This document shows, one piece after another, positions 1 through 7,336 of a stretch of 17,818 nt of DNA (position 1 is its first letter; each line of letters opens with the position of its first letter). Origin of the DNA: JACMMS01 sp043772865 (GTDB lineage: Bacteria > Pseudomonadota > Gammaproteobacteria > Burkholderiales > Methylophilaceae); contig JAYVFU010000038.1 in NCBI GenBank assembly GCA_043772865.1, positions 1 through 17,818 of the forward strand. The letters are read 5' to 3'. A model generated the notes under the pieces. It saw nothing but the letters and a program-made list of their open reading frames with translations, made no database searches and was not told the origin of the DNA. Position numbers and translations under genes: made by a program.

Positions 1-77
1 ACAAACTCAGCTTGGTTAATAATACCGATGGTGAAGTGCGCTTTAGAGTGGAGTTAGTGCAGGATAACGAAGCGTAG
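1..77 (+). CDS. C-terminal end of an upstream protein (partial; perhaps a sensor kinase)
   Basis: An open frame enters from the left edge and ends at TAG 75-77. It encodes 24 visible residues, KLSLVNNTDGEVRFRVEL followed by VQDNEA. The pattern, a short strand, an N-N turn, glycine, then F-R-V-E-L near the C-terminus, resembles the last beta-hairpin of histidine kinase ATPase domains, whose ends often read G-G-x-L-x-L-x-N-x-x-x-G-G-x-x-F-x-x-x-L-P. The match is too short to be firm. The frame is credible because it is closed by a hairpin and converges on the next gene. The kinase assignment is a guess. Confidence 0.4.
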   Translation, partial: KLSLVNNTDGEVRFRVELVQDNEA

Positions 78-107
78 TTAACTACGCCAATTTGCCGTGC
101 TTAAAGA

Positions 108-152
108 ATTGCGTCATTCAATGGCTAAAAAAGAGCCTCTGAATGACACAAT
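108..152. terminator. Hairpin between convergent genes, likely bidirectional terminator
   Basis: Arms 108-120 and 140-152 are inverted copies of 13 bases with one mismatch. Inside them lies a further 4-bp stem, GGCT 123-126 with AGCC 134-137, around an A-rich loop. It sits between the stop at 77 and the ccsB stop at 162, where two convergent transcripts must end. There is no clean T-run after the stem on either strand, so its efficiency as an intrinsic terminator is uncertain. Confidence 0.5.
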
Positions 153-161
153 GTGCGTAAC

Positions 162-1460
162 TTACAGCGTTCCGTAAGAATGCAAACCACTTAAAAACAT
201 ATTTACACCCAAAAAGGCAAACGTCGTGACAAGTAATCCAATTAGCGCCCACCATGCTAATACCGGACCACGTAAGCCTTTAACCATACGTAAGTGCAAC
301 CAAGCGGCATAATTAAGCCATACAATTAATGCCCATGTTTCTTTGGGATCCCAAGACCAATAACCTCCCCAAGCCTCTGCCGCCCAAAAAGCACCTAAAA
401 TGGTAGCGATAGTAAAAAAGGCAAATCCGACCGCAATGGATTTGTACATTAAGTCATCTAATAAATCAGCTTTTGGTAAAAATTTAGCCAATACACCCTG
501 TGCCGCCGCTGTACCTAAAATAAACGCGGCTGCCCATAAAAGCCAAGTGAAAAATGGATAAAAATGCAGTACAAATGTGCCTACTATGGCTGCTGTTAGA
601 GTAATGCCTGTTGCTGTAAGTAACTGTTTTTTGACTGTGCTTGATACTGCTTGATTGCCTAATAAATAAGCCCAACCTACAGCAGCAGCCAATGAAAATG
701 ATCCATAACCAATAAAATTAGCTGGCACGTGAATCTTCATCCAATACGATTGCAAAGCGGGTACTAATGGCTGAATATTATTGGCATGGCGATCAAATGT
801 GTACCACAAAATAAAACCCACAGCCGCGCTAATGATAAGCAACACAAAGCCGCCTAACTGTTTGGTTTTAAATTTTTGTTCATAATGCAAATATAGCAAT
901 GCAGTAATTAAACTAAATAATATAAACACTTCATACAAATTACTGATTGGAATATGGCCAACTTCTGGTGCGATCAAATAAGACTCATACCAACGCACCA
1001 TTAATCCAACAAAGCCCATAAGCACCGCACTCCATGTGAGTGCAGAGGCAACTTTTCCTGCAAATGCCGAGCGTGTGAATAAAGCAAACCAGTAAGTGAC
1101 CATGGCCAATACAAATAAAACATTCATCCACATAATGGCAGATTGGCTAGAGATTAAATATTTAAGTAAAAATGCCTGTGTAGCTCGGGCTTGGTCACCG
1201 TGGTATAAACTTATTGAAAACAAGCTGATAACAGCAACCCCAATAATTAAACCGCGCATGGCTTTCCACTGCCAGCCTAACCAAGTAAAAACACCTGCAA
1301 ATATAAACAAAAAACTCACTTCATAAATATCCATAAAGTGTGCGTATTTGCTGTAGGCAAATAAAGCACCCGTTACTAGCAATACGGCATATATATAATC
1401 TGGCCAGTTTAGGCGTTGCAATAAACTTTGCGGTTTGTAATTTAATACATCTGTATTCAC
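162..1460 (-). CDS. ccsB: Cytochrome c biogenesis protein CcsB (CcsA/ResC-type haem handling protein)
   Basis: This is a polytopic inner-membrane protein of 432 residues from system II cytochrome c maturation. With ResB it carries haem across the membrane and helps attach it to CXXCH sites of apocytochromes in the periplasm. The tryptophan-rich WWD haem-binding motif is clear at residues 364-381 (WGGYWSWDPKETW and onward). Candidate haem-ligand histidines are H244 (in MKIHVPANF), H389 (AAWLHLR) and H427 (SGLHSYG); their order matches the P-His, TM-His, P-His pattern known for the family. The start is GTG, chosen because AGGAG lies 7 bases upstream. The gene follows resB by 61 bases on the same strand and is probably cotranscribed with it. 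The naming overlaps with ccsA and resC in other organisms. Confidence 0.95.
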   Translation of the reverse strand: MNTDVLNYKPQSLLQRLNWPDYIYAVLLVTGALFAYSKYAHFMDIYEVSFLFIFAGVFTWLGWQWKAMRGLIIGVAVISLFSISLYHGDQARATQAFLLKYLISSQSAIMWMNVLFVLAMVTYWFALFTRSAFAGKVASALTWSAVLMGFVGLMVRWYESYLIAPEVGHIPISNLYEVFILFSLITALLYLHYEQKFKTKQLGGFVLLIISAAVGFILWYTFDRHANNIQPLVPALQSYWMKIHVPANFIGYGSFSLAAAVGWAYLLGNQAVSSTVKKQLLTATGITLTAAIVGTFVLHFYPFFTWLLWAAAFILGTAAAQGVLAKFLPKADLLDDLMYKSIAVGFAFFTIATILGAFWAAEAWGGYWSWDPKETWALIVWLNYAAWLHLRMVKGLRGPVLAWWALIGLLVTTFAFLGVNMFLSGLHSYGTL

Positions 1461-1467
1461 GGTGATT

Positions 1468-1472
1468 CTCCT
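1468..1472 (-). promoter_or_regulatory. Ribosome binding site that fixes the GTG start of ccsB
   Basis: On the minus strand AGGAG is followed by 7 bases and then GTG at 1460-1458. This supports the GTG start over downstream ATG codons. It is one of the few strong Shine-Dalgarno sequences in this window. Confidence 0.7.
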
Positions 1473-1521
1473 GATTGACTACTTATTTTTATGCATTTCT
1501 TAACAAATAATTATCTATTAA

Positions 1522-3555
1522 TTAAGCTTTGAGCAATTGCTGTAACTGCTCGCCATATAACTTAAACTCTTGTTCAAAATCTAAATTTTTACGGTTAGAT
1601 GCCATTGCAAACAACACTTGGATTTGATTATTATTGTCATCAGCTTTTGGTTTAACTAGTAACCAGATACGGCGTTCACGCACATAAAACATCGAAAAAA
1701 TACCTAAAACCAATAATGCTGAGCCCAAATATACCCAAAATTGTCCTGGAGATTTAGTTAGTTGCAAGCCGCTGGCTTGTTTTTGCTCATAATGTGCTAA
1801 TTGTAAATAGTAAGGCGCGCCGTAAAAAAATGTATCGCTAAATGCATTTAGGCTATCTAACACCAAACGTTGTGATTTCTCACTATTTTTTACATTATCT
1901 AACTTAAGCGCTGGAAGTTTAGCGGCTGCTAAACCCATGCTATAAGCCTCAAAGCCTGCTGCGTTAATCATTTTCACATAGGTTTGGGCGGCTTTTTCGC
2001 GCTGTGCTGGCGGTACGCGCTTTTCAATGGCTTCGGCTAAATGTGTATAACCACCCTTTGAAAATGTTTGGAGTAGTTGCACCACACTTTGTTCAAATTG
2101 TGTTTTAGTCGCATTGTCAATTTTGTCACCAAAAGTGGCACTCGTTAAACGATGCGCAATTTCTGGATAGTATGCGCTGTTTAGCATCACGCTTTTAAAC
2201 TGCATAAAGCTTTCTAAGCTGCCATCTTCATCTGCTGGAATGCGTAAATAATGAAATTCGTCTTGCACAGTTTCACGCATGCCCGAAATGAAATAATACT
2301 GACCGTCTATTTGCATGGGCTGCATATAGGTTACATATTCACGTGCCTGACCTTGCTGATCGCGTAATTTATAAGTGATGTTAGGCCCAACGTTGCGCGG
2401 TTTGCCTTTGCCATCTGCCGATAAATTTAAAATATTGAATAATCTAAAATCATTAAATTCGACTTTCAGTGCATCCGCCCCAGTGCCAAGGCCACTTTTA
2501 CTAAATATTGCACCACTTAATTTTTGTGTGTTTGAATTGAGTAGATTGAACACATTAAAATCAAGCTTAGTACCACCATCTTGAAAGTCAGACTGATAAA
2601 TCGCAATACCTTTGTAGGTAAAAGGATGGTTCACACGAATAGTAGTGTTAATGGGTTCTGCCAGCGCAGAATCAGTAATCACCAAATCGCTTTCAAATGA
2701 CTTAGGCTGCCCCGTAGCGTAGTTTTCCATACGAAAATCTTTAAGGGCAATACTAAATGGTAAATCTTGAACCAAGTAACCATCGCGAATACGCACAAAA
2801 GCTGTATTACCTGCACTACCCTCGTTGAGCGTCATATTGGCTCTAAATGAAGGATTGCTAGGTGATAAACGGCTGACCTTTGCAACTTCACGCACTGGGA
2901 TATCTAAGGTTTCAATTTTTTTATGACCGAGTAACTCTTGAATTTTGAGTGGCAAATTACCATCGAGCAAGCCCCCAAAACAAATCACCACAATGGCAGC
3001 GTGTGTCAATATATAGCCTAAACGCTGATATGAACCCGCTTTTGCAGCTATCAACTCACTGCCATCAGCTTGCGCTTTTAATTTATAACGAAAGGTTTTA
3101 GCGGCTAAAAAAGATAGTAATTTTTCTTTGGTAGCGGCATGGTTAGACGCCACTTCAAAGCTTTGCTGATGTGAAAAAGCGCGTAATGATTTTTCTGTAG
3201 CGCCTTCTTTATAGGCTTTAAGTTCTTTCAACATCATCGGGCTATTGCGTGTTACACAAAGGCTGGTAGAAATCACCAAAAACAATAAAATCAATAAAAA
3301 CCAAACGCTGTGATACACATCAAATAAACCGATTTTTTCAAAACTTTGAAACCAGAATTGTCCAAATTTAATAATGTAATCTTCGTAGATTTGGTTTTGT
3401 TTTAGCACTGTACCAATGACAGAAGCGATACCAAGCAGGCTTAACATGCTCACAGCAAAGCGCATAGAACTTAGCAGCTCATAAAATTGCCTAGAAAATG
3501 ACGATGTAGTTTTCAAGAGAGAAAGTATTTCAAAAAAAAGGATTAACGATGGCAT
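1522..3555 (-). CDS. resB: Cytochrome c biogenesis protein ResB (Ccs1)
   Basis: ResB is the partner of CcsB in the system II cytochrome c synthetase complex of the inner membrane. The 677-residue protein has the family layout: transmembrane segments near residues 32-50, 83-100 and 167-190, a large periplasmic domain, and a last transmembrane helix near 606-625 followed by a cytoplasmic tail. H82 in the second helix (DVYHSVWF) corresponds to the family's conserved transmembrane histidine, and C100 follows at the end of that helix. The start is uncertain: no Shine-Dalgarno sequence precedes ATG 3555-3553, and TTG (codon 14) or the ATG at codon 31 are alternatives, although codon 31 would cut close to the first helix. 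A terminator separates the gene from cytochrome c4 upstream, so resB-ccsB probably has its own promoter. Confidence 0.93.
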   Translation of the reverse strand: MPSLILFFEILSLLKTTSSFSRQFYELLSSMRFAVSMLSLLGIASVIGTVLKQNQIYEDYIIKFGQFWFQSFEKIGLFDVYHSVWFLLILLFLVISTSLCVTRNSPMMLKELKAYKEGATEKSLRAFSHQQSFEVASNHAATKEKLLSFLAAKTFRYKLKAQADGSELIAAKAGSYQRLGYILTHAAIVVICFGGLLDGNLPLKIQELLGHKKIETLDIPVREVAKVSRLSPSNPSFRANMTLNEGSAGNTAFVRIRDGYLVQDLPFSIALKDFRMENYATGQPKSFESDLVITDSALAEPINTTIRVNHPFTYKGIAIYQSDFQDGGTKLDFNVFNLLNSNTQKLSGAIFSKSGLGTGADALKVEFNDFRLFNILNLSADGKGKPRNVGPNITYKLRDQQGQAREYVTYMQPMQIDGQYYFISGMRETVQDEFHYLRIPADEDGSLESFMQFKSVMLNSAYYPEIAHRLTSATFGDKIDNATKTQFEQSVVQLLQTFSKGGYTHLAEAIEKRVPPAQREKAAQTYVKMINAAGFEAYSMGLAAAKLPALKLDNVKNSEKSQRLVLDSLNAFSDTFFYGAPYYLQLAHYEQKQASGLQLTKSPGQFWVYLGSALLVLGIFSMFYVRERRIWLLVKPKADDNNNQIQVLFAMASNRKNLDFEQEFKLYGEQLQQLLKA

Positions 3556-3609
3556 ATAGGTTTTAGACTACACTAGATTTGAACTAACTTTTACCAACAA
3601 CGTTCGCAT

Positions 3610-3643
3610 AAAAAACAAAAGGGCGACAATATGTCGCCCTTTT
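3610..3643 (-). terminator. Rho-independent terminator of the cytochrome c4 gene
   Basis: A perfect 12-bp stem (3617-3628 with 3632-3643) encloses a 3-base loop. The core is GGGCGACA with TGTCGCCC, flanked by A/T. Read on the minus strand the stem ends in TTTT, then G, then six T (3615-3610), the classic form. It lies 13 bases after the cytochrome c4 stop. The AAAA/TTTT flanks would let it work in both directions, but no + strand gene ends here. Confidence 0.92.
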
Positions 3644-3655
3644 ACAATAAAAAAA

Positions 3656-4324
3656 CTAATGCAAACCTTGCATGTAATCTGCCACTGCCGCCATTTCTTG
3701 ATCAGTTAATTTAACTGAAATTGCCGTCATCATGGGTGCATTTGCACGCTCACCTGTACGGAAAGCTTTTAATTGCACTAAGGTGTAATCTGCATGTTGT
3801 GCAGATAGTCTTGGAAACTGTTTAGGTAAACCTGCTCCGGTAGCACCATGACAAGAAGCGCAAGCAGGCACGTTAGTTTTTTGTATGCCGCCGCGATAAA
3901 TTTTTTCGCCTAAAGAACCATGACCATTTATTTTTGCAACGTCTAATTTGGTTTTTTGCTGAGAGAAATAAGTCGCTAAATTTTGCATGTCTTCTGGCGA
4001 TAAAGCCGCTGCCATGCCGCCCATAATGGCATTGGCGCGTGTACCTTCTTTAAAATTGGTCAGTTGTTTTACTATATATTCTGGATGTTGACCTGCTAAT
4101 TTTGGATTAAGCGTAATGGCACTATTGCCATCTGCATTATGGCAAGCAGCACAAACTGTGGTGACGATTTGCTGTGCTGTTCTTTTTTCTACCACAGCCG
4201 GTGCAGCGGCTACCGCAGCCTCAGCAGGGTTTGCTGCTGCTTGCGATGCACTTATGCTCAACATATTCATACTTAATAAAATTAAAGCCAGTGCGTTGCC
4301 CATTTTTTTACTGTTAATACACAT
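3656..4324 (-). CDS. Diheme cytochrome c4, periplasmic
   Basis: This is a two-domain class I c-type cytochrome that carries electrons to terminal oxidases in the periplasm. Numbering from the ATG chosen here (222 residues), the haem sites are CAACH at 58-62 and CASCH at 155-159. The likely axial methionines are M101 and M199, each eight residues before the end of an L-S/L-T pair, as in known c4 proteins. The two halves are recognisably duplicated (K-L-A-G-Q-H and R-L-S-A-Q-H, then K-Q-L and V-Q-L-K-A-F). A signal peptide spans about 1-29, followed by an Ala/Pro-rich linker. The frame also opens at a GTG one codon earlier, but AGGAG is only 2 bases from that GTG and 5 from the ATG, so the ATG is preferred. 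The ResB-CcsB system encoded just downstream would mature this protein. Confidence 0.93.
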   Translation of the reverse strand: MCINSKKMGNALALILLSMNMLSISASQAAANPAEAAVAAAPAVVEKRTAQQIVTTVCAACHNADGNSAITLNPKLAGQHPEYIVKQLTNFKEGTRANAIMGGMAAALSPEDMQNLATYFSQQKTKLDVAKINGHGSLGEKIYRGGIQKTNVPACASCHGATGAGLPKQFPRLSAQHADYTLVQLKAFRTGERANAPMMTAISVKLTDQEMAAVADYMQGLH

Positions 4325-4329
4325 CACAA

Positions 4330-4334
4330 CTCCT
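4330..4334 (-). promoter_or_regulatory. Ribosome binding site of the cytochrome c4 gene
   Basis: AGGAG on the minus strand lies 5 bases before ATG 4324-4322. It is too close (2 bases) to the overlapping in-frame GTG 4327-4325 to serve that codon well, so it decides the start. Confidence 0.65.
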
Positions 4335-4434
4335 ACAAATTTTTCAAATATTTTGATTTAGACGATTAATTACGGCTAATAAAAGTGTTTTACAAAACCT
4401 TAACTTACTTTAATTTTTAAATGCTATATTTTTA

Positions 4435-4468
4435 ACGTTATTACTTAAACTTTGACGTTATTACTTAA
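4435..4468. repeat. Tandem 14-bp direct repeat with a 20-bp period
   Basis: The 14 bases ACGTTATTACTTAA occur at 4435-4448 and again, identical, at 4455-4468. The 20-bp period is close to two helical turns, so a dimeric or paired regulator could bind both copies on one face. The second copy overlaps the candidate -35 of engB and both lie within the engB/cytochrome c4 divergent region. The function is inferred; two copies in AT-rich DNA could also be a chance or slippage duplication. Confidence 0.5.
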
Positions 4469-4480
4469 GCAAGATGCTAT
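4452..4480 (+). promoter_or_regulatory. Candidate promoter of engB
   Basis: TTGACG at 4452-4457 (five of six to TTGACA) is followed after 17 bases by TGCTAT at 4475-4480 (three of six to TATAAT). It lies about 70 bases before the engB start. The -35 is good and the -10 is weak. The -35 overlaps the second copy of the 14-bp repeat. Confidence 0.35.
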
Positions 4481-4547
4481 TTTATAGAAAAGCCACAACT
4501 CGTGATAGCATTTCCGTAATTTCTGTCATTAATCAATCGAGTAACTC

Positions 4548-5183
4548 ATGCCTTTGTTTCAAAACGCTGCGTTTTTTATATCAGCCAACAATTTAAGTGA
4601 CTTACCTTCCGCCAGTGGCTTAGAAGTCGCGTTTGCTGGTCGCTCTAACGCAGGTAAATCTAGCGCACTTAACACATTAGCTAATCACAACCGCTTGGCT
4701 TTTGTGAGTAAACAACCAGGCCGCACACAATTAATTAACTTTTTCACCTTAGGTAATGATCGTCATTTGGTCGATCTGCCAGGTTATGGCTATGCTAAAG
4801 TACCAGAAGCCATGCGCAAACATTGGCAATCGGTATTAGCCGATTACCTAAGCCATCGCACTAGCTTATTTGGCTTAGTGTTAGTAATGGATTGCCGCCA
4901 TCCGCTTACCCCATTAGATAGACAAATGCTAAATTGGTTCTGCCCTAGTGGTAAGCCTGTGCATGTTTTATTGACAAAATCTGACAAACTATCGCGCCAA
5001 GCAGCTACTCAAACTTTGCGAGATGTAAGCAAGGAACTTATCGAAACTTGGGGCACGCCGTATCACGGAAAATGTACTATTCAACTTTTTTCTAGCCTGA
5101 AAAAACAAGGCGTAGAAGAAGCTGAAAAAGTGATTGGCGAGTGGCTTTTTAATCCTGAAAATGCACCAGAAGTACTGGGCTAA
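4548..5183 (+). CDS. engB: Ribosome biogenesis GTPase EngB (YihA/YsxC)
   Basis: EngB is a small TRAFAC-class GTPase needed for late assembly of the large ribosomal subunit. The 211-residue length is normal. All GTPase motifs are visible: G1 GRSNAGKS at 31-38, G2 region PGRT at 57-60, G3 DLPG at 76-79 followed by YGYAKVP, G4 TKSD at 143-146, and a G5-like FSSLKKQG at 181-188. The opening FFISANNLSDLP and the N-A-G-K-S-S signature are typical of the YihA branch rather than of Era or EngA. Only a weak GAG precedes the ATG. Its stop codon overlaps that of the convergent trmB by 4 bases, with no terminator between them. Confidence 0.96.
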   Translation: MPLFQNAAFFISANNLSDLPSASGLEVAFAGRSNAGKSSALNTLANHNRLAFVSKQPGRTQLINFFTLGNDRHLVDLPGYGYAKVPEAMRKHWQSVLADYLSHRTSLFGLVLVMDCRHPLTPLDRQMLNWFCPSGKPVHVLLTKSDKLSRQAATQTLRDVSKELIETWGTPYHGKCTIQLFSSLKKQGVEEAEKVIGEWLFNPENAPEVLG

Positions 5184-5923
5184 ATTGCAATTCGCGTAAA
5201 TACTAAATCCCAAACGCCATGCCCAAGTTTGATGCCGCGATTCTCAAATTTGGTCAGCGGTCTGTAAGTAGGCTTTTCGGCATAAGGCGCTGTAGTTAAA
5301 TTATCATGAGCGGTGTTGTTAAGTAATGGCTCAGCTTGCAAGATTTCTAACACCCATTCAGCGTATTCTTGCCAGTCGGTTGCCACAAGCAAATAAGCGC
5401 CCACTTTAAGTTTGCTACATAAAAGTTTTACAAACTCCGCTTGAATCAATCTACGCTTATGATGACGTTTTTTATGCCACGGATCTGGAAAGAAGATATG
5501 CACGCCATCTAAACTGGCATCAGCCAACATGTTATTTAGCACCTCAACTACATCGTGCTGTATCACACGCACGTTGGTAAGCGCTAACTCTTCAATAAGC
5601 TTAAGTAATGCGCCAACGCCGGGCGTATGAACTTCAACCCCTAAAAAATCTAACTCAGGTGCATGTTGCGCAATATGGGCGGTAGTTTCGCCCATACCAA
5701 AGCCAATTTCTAGAATTTTTTTGCTTTCACTACGATTAAAAACAGCTGTAAGATCTAACATTTTTGCAGTATATTCAATGCCAAATTTTGGTAAGCCACT
5801 TTCTAAAGCGCGCGCCTGCCCTGCCGTTAAACGTCCTTGACGTAATACAAAGCTGCGGATTGGTCGATGTTTTAGTGACTCAGTATTTTCTTGGGTAATT
5901 TCTTGTGTCATGCTTTTTTCCAT
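5180..5923 (-). CDS. trmB: tRNA (guanine-N7-)-methyltransferase
   Basis: TrmB makes m7G46 in the variable loop of tRNA using S-adenosylmethionine. The 247-residue protein has the SAM-binding motif EIGFGMGE at 72-79, an acidic motif ending GVEVH at 95-99, the catalytic and tRNA-binding segment FFPDPWHKKRHHKRR at 144-158, and the C-terminal T-K-F-E-N-R-G at 224-230 that marks the family. The first ATG (5923-5921) has AGG 5 bases upstream; a second ATG at codon 5 with GGAAAAA before it is equally plausible, so the first four residues are uncertain. The gene converges on engB with a 4-base overlap. Confidence 0.96.
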   Translation of the reverse strand: MEKSMTQEITQENTESLKHRPIRSFVLRQGRLTAGQARALESGLPKFGIEYTAKMLDLTAVFNRSESKKILEIGFGMGETTAHIAQHAPELDFLGVEVHTPGVGALLKLIEELALTNVRVIQHDVVEVLNNMLADASLDGVHIFFPDPWHKKRHHKRRLIQAEFVKLLCSKLKVGAYLLVATDWQEYAEWVLEILQAEPLLNNTAHDNLTTAPYAEKPTYRPLTKFENRGIKLGHGVWDLVFTRIAI

Positions 5924-5992
5924 AAGTACCTAATTATATCATTTTGACCTTTAATCTCTAGGATGCAAGCTCCGTGCCGAATGCCCTTTGAC

Positions 5993-6066
5993 TGTAGGTG
6001 GAGCTTTAGCCTCGCATTAGTGGTGAATATTTAATATCGCTTTCGAGACGGTACGTAGCTCCTACA
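5993..6066. repeat. REP/BIME-like inverted pair headed by TGTAGG
   Basis: The 150-base gap between trmB and the midA-like gene holds two inverted elements, each opening with TGTAGG at the outer edge: 5993-5998 on the + strand and 6066-6061 on the - strand. The left element continues into an imperfect palindrome, GTGGAGC...GCCTCGC, at 5998-6015. The right one, read on the minus strand, continues GAGCTACGTACCGTCTCG. GTAG-headed palindromes in inverted pairs are the hallmark of REP elements mobilised by RAYT transposases. Further inverted arms lie around it: CTCTAGG 5956-5962 with CCTAGAG 6073-6079, and AAGCTCC 5967-5973 with GGAGCTT 6000-6006. I see no second copy in this window, so repeat status is inferred from structure. 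Confidence 0.5.
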
Positions 6067-6073
6067 TTAATAC

Positions 6074-7267
6074 CTAGAGCGTATGGCGTTTATCGCCTTG
6101 TGCAAACCCCGTAAGTGCTATATCTATATCTTTAGTCAGCGCAATGACTTTAAATAAATCGCCCATTTCAGCGGGTGATACTAACTTTTGCACGGCTGAA
6201 ACCGCTGGCAAATAGGCCGCAAAATCATCGGGCGATACTATATTTAACAACTCAGTAATACCACAGTTAATTAAAAATTGTGCTTGGCTTGTATAACCAG
6301 CAACATCTAAGCCATGATTAAAGCCAGCTTCGGCTATTTCAGTGAAATTGACATGCGCGGTAATATCTTGCAAGCCAAGGTAAATTAACGGGTTACTGTG
6401 CGCATAGTGCTGATAATGGCACATCAACGTGCCCTCATTACGTTGAGGATGGTAGTACTCTGCAGCACAAAACCCGTAATCTATCATCAATATTGCACCG
6501 TATTTTATTAAACCTGCCAAGCTTACAATAAGGGCACTTGCAGCAGGACAAAACTCGGTAAAATAGGGATTTGGTAGTTGATACTGACTGGCCATTTTAC
6601 GCAAATTTTCATCAGTAATGACTTGATTGCGCCATATAAATTCATCATTTACTAAACTAACGCCACGCTCCTGTAAGCCATGTTCAGTATTCGCTAGTAT
6701 GTGTACAGAAATGGCATCTAATACCTCGTTGCCAAGTATCAAGCCAGTAAACGCTTGGGGCAAAGTTTCTAGCCAAGTTACTCTCGCTGCTAATTCGCTT
6801 GGTAATCGCTCATTGATCGTTTCACGCTGCACATGCCGTAAGTGATTGCTAACTTCAAGAATGTAATAATGCGCTGGAAGCTGATTTTTTTGGTTTAACG
6901 CCAATAACAAATCTACCGCTAATTGACCTGTGCCAGCCCCTAACTCCAACACGCTGCCTTGGGTAATTTGTAAAATCTGTGCGGCTTGAAGCGCTAAACT
7001 TTGCGCAAATAATGGCGTTAATTGCGGCGCAGTGACAAAATCACCGCCGCCTTTTACCCCATCAGCTAGCTTTTGACTACCACCACTGTAATAGCCTAAA
7101 TTTGGCGCATACAACGCAAACTGCATAAACTGTGCAAAACTTATCCAACCATTATTTGAATTAATTTCAGTTTGAATTATCTCAACCAAAGCTGCACTCT
7201 GCGCTAGCGCACTATTGCTGGGTGTAGGCAAATATAGAGGGGCTGAATGCTTAGAATTTAGTACCAT
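6074..7267 (-). CDS. MidA/NDUFAF7-like SAM-dependent methyltransferase
   Basis: This belongs to the family of mitochondrial NDUFAF7 (MidA), which dimethylates an arginine of a complex I subunit; the bacterial substrate is not established. The 397-residue protein shows GYYSGG at 58-63, GGDFVTAPQLTPLF at 74-87, the SAM motif ELGAGTGQ at 108-115, GNEVLDA at 179-185, MIDYGF at 261-266, GTLMCHYQHYAH at 279-290 and GLQDITAHVNF at 298-308, all diagnostic for the family. The start is the ATG at 7267-7265; no clear Shine-Dalgarno sequence is visible. The gene lies head to head with the pteridine reductase-like gene, 69 bases apart, and the two may share a symmetric promoter. Its stop overlaps the outer inverted arm of the REP-like region. 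Confidence 0.88.
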   Translation of the reverse strand: MVLNSKHSAPLYLPTPSNSALAQSAALVEIIQTEINSNNGWISFAQFMQFALYAPNLGYYSGGSQKLADGVKGGGDFVTAPQLTPLFAQSLALQAAQILQITQGSVLELGAGTGQLAVDLLLALNQKNQLPAHYYILEVSNHLRHVQRETINERLPSELAARVTWLETLPQAFTGLILGNEVLDAISVHILANTEHGLQERGVSLVNDEFIWRNQVITDENLRKMASQYQLPNPYFTEFCPAASALIVSLAGLIKYGAILMIDYGFCAAEYYHPQRNEGTLMCHYQHYAHSNPLIYLGLQDITAHVNFTEIAEAGFNHGLDVAGYTSQAQFLINCGITELLNIVSPDDFAAYLPAVSAVQKLVSPAEMGDLFKVIALTKDIDIALTGFAQGDKRHTL

Positions 7268-7306
7268 AAAATTAACATAATCTTAAACTTAAATAGTTAA
7301 GCGCAG

Positions 7307-7314
7307 ATTATAAT
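7307..7314. promoter_or_regulatory. Palindromic -10 box shared by two divergent genes
   Basis: ATTATAAT is its own reverse complement and holds a perfect TATAAT on both strands: 7309-7314 on + and 7312-7307 on -. It lies in the 69-base gap between two divergent starts. Transcripts would begin near 7321 for the SDR gene (leader about 16 bases) and near 7300 for the midA-like gene (leader about 30 bases). No good -35 box is visible on either side. Symmetric -10 elements that fire in both directions are known in bacteria. Confidence 0.45.
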
Positions 7315-7336
7315 AAATATCAGATGAATGACCTAA

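Noticed and set aside
1096..1326. 76-residue plus-strand open frame inside ccsB
   Set aside because: Antisense to conserved CcsB membrane segments, no recognisable domain and no start signal.
4116..4361. 81-residue plus-strand open frame over the start of cytochrome c4
   Set aside because: Mirror of the Ala-rich signal peptide and linker of the cytochrome; hydrophobicity is a by-product of that composition.
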